A stretch of DNA of 7,477 bases, taken from the NCBI GenBank assembly GCA_015233485.1, contig JADFXO010000190.1, forward strand, positions 1 to 7,477. Reading direction: 5' to 3'. Made by a program: the position numbers and the translations under genes. The notes under the pieces are model-generated. The model searched no databases and was not told the origin of the DNA. It was given only the letters and a program-made list of their open reading frames with translations. Positions within the stretch are counted from its first letter, which is position 1, and each line of letters starts with the position of its first letter. Shown here one piece after another: positions 1 to 5,445 of this stretch. This DNA comes from Nitrospirota bacterium. GTDB taxonomy: Bacteria > Nitrospirota > Thermodesulfovibrionia > Thermodesulfovibrionales > Magnetobacteriaceae.

Positions 1-126
1 AAATAATGCCAGCATAGCGTTTTTTGCTTCATTTTTAGTGTCCCACTCATGCTTTCTGAAATACTCATTACCGATTCTTACTCTATAGCCCCATTTCCCG
101 GTATCTTTGCGCCTACTTACTGTCAT
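1..126 (-). CDS. int: Tyrosine recombinase (phage/ICE integrase), N-terminal 42 residues only
   Basis: The gene starts with ATG at 126 and runs off the left edge, so only 42 codons are present. The translated start reads MTVSRRKDTGKWGYRVRIGN and continues with a tyrosine, FRKHEW, a threonine and a lysine-rich helix ending NEAKNAML. The pattern 'K-W-x-Y-R-V-R-I-G ... Y-F-R-K ... T-K-x-E-A' is that of the small arm-type DNA-binding domain at the front of many Firmicutes tyrosine integrases, which grips the arm sites of the attachment region. The catalytic domain (R..HxxR..Y) lies outside the window, so activity cannot be judged. A very strong ribosome site (AAGGGAGGA, 129-137) sits close upstream of the ATG and supports this start. 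The gene is divergent from the regulator at 329. It implies that one end of the mobile element lies to the left. Family call is by pattern only. Confidence 0.75.
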   Translation of the reverse strand, partial: MTVSRRKDTGKWGYRVRIGNEYFRKHEWDTKNEAKNAMLALF

Positions 127-128
127 AG

Positions 129-137
129 TCCTCCCTT
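129..137 (-). promoter_or_regulatory. Strong ribosome binding site of the integrase
   Basis: On the minus strand the bases read AAGGGAGGA, followed by CT and the ATG at 126. This near-perfect Shine-Dalgarno sequence fixes the integrase start. Confidence 0.7.
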
Positions 138-208
138 AGAAGCTTTATTATTTACACAATTAAACAAATATGTTATTGTATAAACAGGGGTTTGAAGTAT
201 CTTGCAAG

Positions 209-229
209 CTATTTCATACATAGAAATAG
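209..229. promoter_or_regulatory. Candidate operator: 7-bp inverted repeat between integrase and regulator
   Basis: CTATTTC (209-215) and GAAATAG (223-229) form a perfect inverted repeat with a 7-base spacer, 21 bp in all. It begins directly downstream of the putative integrase -10 box, where bound protein would block transcription. Its position between a divergent integrase and a helix-turn-helix regulator fits an operator for that regulator. An 8-bp palindrome, CTTGCAAG, lies next to it at 201-208. The repeat is seen directly; its role as an operator is inferred. Confidence 0.4.
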
Positions 230-230
230 T

Positions 231-258
231 CTAATACACATGCTGTCTATTTTGTCAA
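231..258 (-). promoter_or_regulatory. Candidate integrase promoter
   Basis: On the minus strand a perfect -35 hexamer TTGACA (258-253) is followed after 16 bases by TATTAG (236-231), which matches 4 of 6 positions of the -10 consensus. The long A/T tract just upstream (261-281) could act as an UP-type element. The inverted repeat at 209-229 lies immediately downstream. Confidence 0.4.
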
Positions 259-279
259 GAACTTTTTTTTATTATTTTT

Positions 280-307
280 TTGACGATGTGCGTTTTAAGT
301 CTTTAAT
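280..307 (+). promoter_or_regulatory. Candidate promoter of the regulator gene
   Basis: TTGACG (280-285) and TTTAAT (302-307) are spaced by 16 bases, each matching 5 of 6 consensus positions. Transcription would start around 314, giving a leader of about 15 bases to the ATG at 329. An AGGA ribosome site lies at 316-319. The divergent -35 of the integrase promoter is about 21 bp away across a T-rich tract, so the two promoters are back to back. Confidence 0.45.
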
Positions 308-328
308 TGCCTGACAGGATGTATATTT

Positions 329-562
329 ATGACGAATTACATAACAAATTTCACTGCCACCGTAATAGAAAGAATTAAACTTGCCTATGACCTTAACACT
401 GATTTAAGCCTTTGTAAACGGCTTAATATCAATGCAAGCACCTTATCGAACTGGAAAATACGAGACACCATAGACCTTAGAATCGTTCTTTCTGCTTGTG
501 AAGACCTTAATTACGAATGGGTTATAAAAGGAATCGGTAATATTTTCAGAACATACTCCTAA
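329..562 (+). CDS. Short phage CI-type helix-turn-helix regulator (frame-broken after residue 77)
   Basis: The 77-residue product looks like the DNA-binding domain of phage CI-type repressors (Phage_CI_repr-like). An N-terminal helix, VIERIKLAYDLNTD, leads to a helix-turn-helix at roughly residues 25-45 whose recognition helix contains the typical motif STLSNWK. A helix containing a variant of the family's 'LNWLLTGEG' motif follows, here YEWVIKGIGN. No signal or membrane segment and no LexA/S24 peptidase domain is present, so RecA-triggered self-cleavage is not expected. The frame stops at 560-562, but clear coding sequence continues in the next frame to 722 (see the following entry). Reconstructed, the protein would be about 130 residues. 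It lies divergent to the integrase and most likely controls that promoter region. Whether the 77-residue form is functional is unknown, although the whole DNA-binding domain is intact. Confidence 0.72.
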   Translation: MTNYITNFTATVIERIKLAYDLNTDLSLCKRLNINASTLSNWKIRDTIDLRIVLSACEDLNYEWVIKGIGNIFRTYS

Positions 563-722
563 TACGCCTAACCCTAAAGATATACCGAAAGAACATATCA
601 AAGCCTTTCTTGAAGATTACTGGAAACAAGCCGACGACGACGAAAAAAGCTGGTTCAAGGTTCAATTTCTAAATAGCTTCCCGAAATACAAAGACTGGTT
701 AGTCTCCAACAAACTTATTTAA
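543..722 (+). pseudogene. Out-of-frame C-terminal part of the CI-type regulator
   Basis: This frame, one base ahead of the regulator frame, is open through the regulator's stop and reads SEHTPNTPNPKDIPKEHI, then a conserved-looking tail with FLEDYW, a DDDEKSWFKVQF stretch and FPKYKDWL before TAA at 720-722. It has no start codon or ribosome site of its own. Its junction falls where the first frame loses its family-like sequence, in the T run 543-546. Removing one T would read ...GNISEHTPN... and join the two parts into a protein of about 130 residues. Similar acidic, aromatic tails (DDDE-W-x-x-V-Q-F) follow the helix-turn-helix in short CI-like proteins, which is family knowledge from memory. 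The last codon overlaps the stop of the convergent protease gene by four bases. Confidence 0.55.
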
Positions 723-1588
723 AGACTCTCAGAATGGCTTACACAGTCTATATAACGTAAATCTAAGAAACGTTCTCTGTTATTGGGGCACAAGTCTATC
801 ATAAAGAATCTCTCTTTTTGCTTCTCGAAGTCGTCTTTTCCCTTTTTTGAAAGACTCTTTGCTTGATTTCTAACCTCTGTCACCGAACGCCCTCCCTGGA
901 TATATTGTGCGTTCATAACCTTAGTTATTAAAACTTCAATACGTTCTTTTTTTCTTTTTCCAACACAATACTCGGCGTGGTATTTCTTAAATGTCTCAAT
1001 AAACATGCTCATACAAGTTGTGAAAGAATATCTTGGTTGCATTTTGGGGAATGCATTGTTAAGTTGGTCTAATGCCATATTCACGTCAAAACTGGTAAGC
1101 AACTCCTTATAAAATGCTTGAAAACTAACATCTGCATCTTGCGCTTCAAAATTCTGGAATGATCCTATCAAGCCCCACACAGTTGCCCTTCTCGGTGGAT
1201 AACAAACCTTAAGTAAGTTTCCTCCTTTACAAACTGCCAAGACAACGAAAAGATTGTTGCAACATGCGATATTAATACTCATTAAAATAGGTTGGAGTTC
1301 ATTCCAGGTGATGACTTCTCCTGAAGATACTTTGATTCCATTTTCATCACCATGAACATCAACATGAATAATCGGGTATTGCTTTTCAATCAAAACATCT
1401 TTTTCAATATCTTGCAGCCTTAACAAGAATGATGCTTTGTCCGCAATTTCAAACAAGCGACAGGATAGTTGCGGTACTTTAAATCTTAAAAACTGCAATA
1501 AGTCTTCAAGGTTTGTTCCAGTTTTGAGGTCGCCCTTACGTAACGATTGAAGTATATATACTCTACTAAAATATTTTTTGGCAGTCAT
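719..1588 (-). CDS. Caspase/CHAT-like cysteine protease candidate
   Basis: With the ATG at 1588 the product has 289 residues. An opening region (KYFSRVYILQSLRKGDLKTG) precedes a core with HVDVHGDENGI (His79, followed by Gly) and, about 40 residues on, a hydrophobic strand ending VVLAVCKGG (Cys120). A His-Gly after one strand and a Cys-x-Gly/Gly-Gly after another is the dyad pattern of the caspase-like (clan CD, CHAT/peptidase C14) fold. The C-terminal half is helical, basic and unassigned. Such proteases act in the cytoplasm as effectors that cleave host or partner proteins in abortive-infection systems; here the target is unknown. An open extension to a TTG at 1726 would add a strongly hydrophobic segment (ALYCIIVVLLVLVTLIINFL). 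I prefer the inner start because a GGAGA site (1603-1599) precedes TTG 1594 and ATG 1588, while nothing precedes 1726. The 3' end overlaps the convergent regulator tail by four bases. The fold call is from motifs only. Confidence 0.6.
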   Translation of the reverse strand: MTAKKYFSRVYILQSLRKGDLKTGTNLEDLLQFLRFKVPQLSCRLFEIADKASFLLRLQDIEKDVLIEKQYPIIHVDVHGDENGIKVSSGEVITWNELQPILMSINIACCNNLFVVLAVCKGGNLLKVCYPPRRATVWGLIGSFQNFEAQDADVSFQAFYKELLTSFDVNMALDQLNNAFPKMQPRYSFTTCMSMFIETFKKYHAEYCVGKRKKERIEVLITKVMNAQYIQGGRSVTEVRNQAKSLSKKGKDDFEKQKERFFMIDLCPNNRERFLDLRYIDCVSHSESL

Positions 1589-1598
1589 ATTCAATTTA

Positions 1599-1603
1599 TC
1601 TCC
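1599..1603 (-). promoter_or_regulatory. Ribosome binding site deciding the protease start
   Basis: On the minus strand GGAGA (1603-1599) lies 4 bases before TTG 1594 and 10 before ATG 1588, both in the protease frame. The longer start at TTG 1726 has no comparable site, and its own first six bases, TTGACA, look like a -35 element. The site favours a soluble protein without the hydrophobic N-terminus. Confidence 0.4.
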
Positions 1604-1755
1604 AAAACAATAAGAGGGATTTATGTATCGCAACATTAGAATTGACTGTAAAAAATTTATGATTAAGGTCACTAAAACTAATAAAACAACAATGATGCAA
1701 TAAAGAGCTCTTAAAATATTTGTCAATAGTCAAAATGCAACTTTTATTTATGAAA

Positions 1756-2424
1756 CTATTTTGTATCTATTTCATATATGTAACCATTTTCTGTTTTAAT
1801 ATATATATTTTCGTCATTTATTTCTATTGATATATTAAAATCCTTTTCAATCATTGCAATATCATCGTCATAAAAAAAGCTTTTTAAAAGGTCTATAATT
1901 TCTTTCATTAATATTTTAGCGTGTTTAAGTTCATTATTTCTTAAATTATCTCTTTTAAGTACTGACGAAAATAGAGTTTTTGAATATTCTTTGCTCCTAT
2001 TACTGTCATGTCCGCCTGATAACAAATAGCTGAGAAATATGTCTGCATATCGCAAAGTAACATTTGTGTTCAGTTCTCTCAACTTAATGTATTCTGAAAT
2101 TACAATATCAAACAAATCTTTTTTAACCAAGCTTGGTATATTTAGTGATTCTGATACTTCAAAAAGACACATCGTTAAAGAATTAATACTGCTTACAATA
2201 ATGTTATTACTATTAGAATCTAATTGTATGTTATACTGCTCAGGTTCCTTTTTGCATATTGTATCTATCCATCTACATTGAGTTCTGATTAACCTTTCTA
2301 ATATGTTTCTATAGCTTGTATAAAGATAGTTAATATCTTCGTTACTACGATTTATAGGTTTATAATTCTCGCATATCCTTTTTGTAAAGAATGAAAAGTA
2401 AGGAGGGAATATGTGAAATATCTT
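1756..2424 (-). pseudogene. C-terminal part of the split membrane protein (frame -1)
   Basis: This minus-strand frame is open from 2451 to the TAG at 1756-1758, well beyond its first ATG at 2172. The stretch before that ATG reads like ordinary protein (KIFHIFPPYFSFFTKRICEN, then an Asn/Arg-rich helical region with YLYTSYRNILERLI). It picks up where the upstream frame of the 2352-3356 gene turns into unlikely sequence. Joined by a -1 shift at the A run 2426-2423 it supplies about 222 residues to a protein of about 533. The segment is helical and charged and ends with a short beta-like tail (NIYIKTENGYIYEID). If the split is real, an independent product could start at ATG 2172 (138 residues), but I see no good ribosome site there. 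No family is recognised. Confidence 0.5.
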
Positions 2425-3356
2425 TTGATTACAGCTTCTGTAAACATTATATCAAAGAAAAGAACACCAACACAAAGAGGGTATCTTATACTCTTCTTAA
2501 CAAATTCCTCTTCGACATCATTGTATTCATCCGTATCTCTATTTTTACTCAAATAATGTAAATGTTCTAAAACTCCAGCAGCAATTGGACTCCATACATG
2601 AAGTCTATCAGCTACCTTCCAGTCATTAAACAATGCATATAACAACTTATTTTCTTTAGGAATGGGACAAGGGTACCTGTTTATAATATCTGATATTTCT
2701 AAATATAATATACTGTCAGTATTTTCAATAAGCATCTTTAAATAAATATCAAAAAACTCATCAAATTCATAGAACTCATTAATATACTTAAAACACTTTA
2801 TTGATAGATAAGGATTTATATTTACTATACTTTTTATAAATGGTCTATTTGAAAAGATTTTCATAATACTTTTCATAATATTTAATTTTGATTTATAATT
2901 AGAATTATGTTTTTGCAATAATTCATTATATTTTTTATAATCATCCATAATATTATCAAGATGTTCTTGAAATAAAGTTATTAGTAAAGCATGATTTTCC
3001 GAGTTATTGAGTCCTTCTACTAACCTCTGAAACTTATCATAATTATTTAGTTTCCCATACATTAACTTATACGTTACATATAGAACAGGAACGAAATAAA
3101 TAGTAAAAGAAGCATCTTTGAGTTCTATTACATTTTCTATATTAATAGATAATAACTTACTAAGATATTTTGTCCCAATATCGTAAGAGACCTTATCACA
3201 CAATAAACAATAACTATTTAAAATAAATGATATAATTAATAGAAATGTTTCTAAATAACCACAAAACAAACGTACTCTTATCTTTTCCAGTCTTGAAAGA
3301 GCTGCATAAGCAGCAATTAACAAGGCAATTCCAGTTAGATAACCATTAATATCCAT
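2352..3356 (-). CDS. Predicted membrane protein of unknown function, frame-broken near its residue 311
   Basis: The frame encodes 334 residues. Two hydrophobic segments lie at the N-terminus (about residues 5-20, GYLTGIALLIAAYAA, and 34-53, YLETFLLIISFILNSYCLL) and a weaker third at about 83-100 (FTIYFVPVLYVTYKLMYG). A long, Lys/Asn-rich helical, probably cytoplasmic region follows. The last 23 residues, after the run AAAA at 2426-2423, are read from a frame that abandons an obvious coding continuation in the -1 frame (1756-2424). The intact protein would be about 533 residues: a membrane anchor with a large cytosolic helical domain, a layout common among defence-island genes. A weak promoter (TTGTAA 3392-3387, 16 bases, TATCAT 3370-3365) would give a nearly leaderless transcript, and no Shine-Dalgarno site is evident. 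It lies 130 bp downstream of the HNH gene, same strand. I do not recognise the family. Confidence 0.65.
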   Translation of the reverse strand: MDINGYLTGIALLIAAYAALSRLEKIRVRLFCGYLETFLLIISFILNSYCLLCDKVSYDIGTKYLSKLLSINIENVIELKDASFTIYFVPVLYVTYKLMYGKLNNYDKFQRLVEGLNNSENHALLITLFQEHLDNIMDDYKKYNELLQKHNSNYKSKLNIMKSIMKIFSNRPFIKSIVNINPYLSIKCFKYINEFYEFDEFFDIYLKMLIENTDSILYLEISDIINRYPCPIPKENKLLYALFNDWKVADRLHVWSPIAAGVLEHLHYLSKNRDTDEYNDVEEEFVKKSIRYPLCVGVLFFDIMFTEAVIKRYFTYSLLTFHSLQKGYARIINL

Positions 3357-3486
3357 AGAATTTTATGATAAAAGTAATTTCAGTTATTACAAAGGAGTAC
3401 GTATGTATGAAGACACGACATCTCGTTTAACGTCATTCCGGCTTTCCCGAAATTTATTCCACGGCGTCTTACTAATGTACCCCTTA

Positions 3487-4398
3487 TCAATTATAATGAT
3501 AAAATGGATTTATTACAGTGCATTCACTAAAACCCCACTGCGAGTAAAATTTCATTTGATTTGGAAATTCTACTTCATTCTTAGTATAATTAAGTGAATA
3601 TGTTTTTGTATTAATTTTACCATTAATATCTAAAATATTGAGTTTATTATCACTATTTATATATCTTACTAAAGTTTCAAATAAATCATTTACAAACTGG
3701 TTCTTTTTTTCAATATTATCAACTTCCTTCATAATCGTGCCATCAAGTAATTTTATCGTCTGATTTTTAAAAGCTTCTAAATATTTCTTTTCCAAATAAC
3801 TCATTAATTCCTTTTGACTGATTTGTATTACATTTAATTCTAACGAGTTTGTTTCACTTTTATCTTTAATTATCACATTTTTTCCATGATATGAAATTTC
3901 AATTATTGACGAACTATTATCTGAAATTAAATAGTTATCCTTAATTTTAGCTATCGTATGTCCATTTTCATCAACAAGCGAGAGGCTTATAAGCCATGGA
4001 GCTATATTAAAGACTGATGTATTGGGATCTCTTTTAGCACTTAATATTTTTTCAGTATTTACCTGAACATATGATGAAGGACTTGCATACGAAGTCCCTA
4101 TTTCATATACAAAACTTTCCCAAGTCCATGGTATATATTGTTTTATATATGGTAGGTCGTTAGGATTTAATTTCCATTTCCTTAATTGCGCTTTTGTATA
4201 ATGTCCACCATCAGCATAACGATGATGTTCAGGACATAAAGCGATCATTCCTTCAGGTCTATGGTGATTTTCTTCATTCCACGGCGGATCAAAATGATGC
4301 CACATTAAAATTGGCTGGCCACACGAAGGGTACGGACAGCCATAATTAACCTCTTCTCTAAGTATTCTCATTACATTATCAGGCACGCTTCTATTCAT
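3487..4398 (-). CDS. HNH nuclease domain protein
   Basis: The 303-residue product begins with a compact zinc-finger HNH (beta-beta-alpha metal) nuclease domain at about residues 8-75. Visible are Cys21 and Cys26 (GCPYPSCGQP), His34-His35 in MWHHFDPPW, His45-His46 (NHHRPEG), and MIALCPEHHR with Cys55, His58 and His59. Cys21, Cys26 and Cys55 with a His probably hold a structural zinc, while the His pairs supply the catalytic base and metal ligand. The remaining 220 residues look beta-rich then helical (NGHTIAKIKDNYLISDNSSS, later a coiled Lys/Glu region) and are unassigned; they may sense or bind a target. The ATG at 4398 is the first in frame, but no strong ribosome site is seen. It sits between a membrane protein and a restriction-modification system, which suggests a DNA-targeting defence role. 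The substrate is unknown. Confidence 0.75.
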   Translation of the reverse strand: MNRSVPDNVMRILREEVNYGCPYPSCGQPILMWHHFDPPWNEENHHRPEGMIALCPEHHRYADGGHYTKAQLRKWKLNPNDLPYIKQYIPWTWESFVYEIGTSYASPSSYVQVNTEKILSAKRDPNTSVFNIAPWLISLSLVDENGHTIAKIKDNYLISDNSSSIIEISYHGKNVIIKDKSETNSLELNVIQISQKELMSYLEKKYLEAFKNQTIKLLDGTIMKEVDNIEKKNQFVNDLFETLVRYINSDNKLNILDINGKINTKTYSLNYTKNEVEFPNQMKFYSQWGFSECTVINPFYHYN

Positions 4399-4450
4399 TT
4401 GACACTTATCAAGATTCTGAAGATATCACGATATATGCTAAGATATATTT

Positions 4451-4479
4451 GTTATTTAGTTTGTTAGGCATTAAATAAC
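4451..4479. repeat. 8-bp inverted repeat between hsdS-type gene and HNH gene
   Basis: GTTATTTA (4451-4458) and TAAATAAC (4472-4479) form a perfect inverted repeat around a 13-base loop, directly after the stop of the specificity gene. The stem is all A/T apart from one G-C pair and no T run follows on the minus strand, so it would be a poor intrinsic terminator. A regulatory or mRNA-end role is possible. Confidence 0.3.
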
Positions 4480-4482
4480 TTC

Positions 4483-5445
4483 TTATATTCCTTGACTAAA
4501 TGGCAAAGTCTTAATATAATTTTCCATAAATAAATAATCTGGCTTACCTTCGTTGGTTACTGGAACCTTTATTTCTGACATATTCATTCTTTCAAGGTGC
4601 CATTTACGACCGTAATTGAAACGATATTTTTCTAATTTGATTATTGTTACTAAAAACAAGGCAACATATTTGTTCATTGAAAATTTTGGATAAAGAACAT
4701 TCACATCATCTGAAGCCCAAAATGGATTTGGCTGGTAAAACGCTTCAGCTACAGAACCGTTATAATTAACTGTAATTGTATTTCCTTCATGAATTGGTTG
4801 CTGCTCTATGTATTCTCTATATCCATTATTGGAGTCAATAGACCCTATAAAAGGGGTATTACCTTCAATCATATCGGCTTTTGTCAATCGTTTCCCCTTT
4901 TTTATAACAAACAATTGTTGCAATTTATACCACTGCCATTTATCTGTCTCTAATGGCGGTGTATTTGAGTTGTTTAATGGTTTATTTGACTTAGCATATT
5001 TATATACATTTGATTGTTTTACCCAAATAGGTAAATTACTTTTTGCAGGGACAAGTAAATCTTTTAGTGTTTTATTTGCTGCTCTACCATAGTTATACTT
5101 ATACTTATTTGCTTTAATGCATAACGCATAAAATATCATTTCCTCTTTATTCATTTCTATTATTGGATAAAGATAATACACGTCTCTACCGCTATAGTAT
5201 TCTACCTCTTGATAAAAGGAAGATAGCACCGAACCACTAACAGCAACAGAAATTGTATGTGCTGGATTAGGTCTTATTTCATCTATTTTTTTTACAAAGG
5301 CAGCAATTCCATTGTTTTGCTCTGTTCTAGAAATAAATCTAATGCTATTTAAATCTTTCTTTTCACATTCTTCAAGGTGTACTAATTCAAGATTAACTCC
5401 ATAGACCGGAGTAAATAATTCTTTTATAGGAACAAGTTTAGTCAT
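4483..5445 (-). CDS. DNA specificity subunit (HsdS/BcgIB-like, two target-recognition domains)
   Basis: The 320-residue protein contains two related target-recognition domains, about residues 1-135 and 170-300, joined by a polar linker (SNKPLNNSNTPPLETDKW). Each domain repeats the family pattern: GSV...FYQ (71-79 and 230-238), a D-V-x-x-LYP strand (88-94 and 247-253), and [YF]NYGR (117-121 and 276-280) followed by a Leu/Met-rich stretch and a VP. The domains would each read one half of a bipartite target and dock on the methyltransferase. Classical type I HsdS is longer, with long helical spacers; the shorter length and neighbour fit the B subunit of BcgI-like type IIB enzymes. The ATG overlaps the end of the upstream gene by 8 bp (ATGACTAA carries both the start and the neighbour's TAA), indicating translational coupling. 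The target sequence cannot be predicted from this. Confidence 0.85.
   Translation of the reverse strand: MTKLVPIKELFTPVYGVNLELVHLEECEKKDLNSIRFISRTEQNNGIAAFVKKIDEIRPNPAHTISVAVSGSVLSSFYQEVEYYSGRDVYYLYPIIEMNKEEMIFYALCIKANKYKYNYGRAANKTLKDLLVPAKSNLPIWVKQSNVYKYAKSNKPLNNSNTPPLETDKWQWYKLQQLFVIKKGKRLTKADMIEGNTPFIGSIDSNNGYREYIEQQPIHEGNTITVNYNGSVAEAFYQPNPFWASDDVNVLYPKFSMNKYVALFLVTIIKLEKYRFNYGRKWHLERMNMSEIKVPVTNEGKPDYLFMENYIKTLPFSQGI

Noticed and set aside
2039..2281. Plus-strand frame of 80 codons
   Set aside because: It is antisense to the coding continuation of the membrane protein and has no ribosome site.
2420..2432. Canonical -1 ribosomal slippery heptamer at the membrane-gene break
   Set aside because: The bases before the shift (ATC AAA AGA) do not fit X XXY YYZ and I saw no clear downstream pseudoknot, so a programmed shift is possible but not favoured.
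3403..3597. Plus-strand frame of 64 codons with a perfect ribosome site
   Set aside because: More than half of it runs antisense through the end of the HNH gene, where it looks like a shadow. The good ribosome site is noted as a finding but is not enough for a gene call.
4808..5092. Plus-strand frame of 94 codons
   Set aside because: It is a shadow antisense to the specificity subunit, whose motifs are unmistakable.
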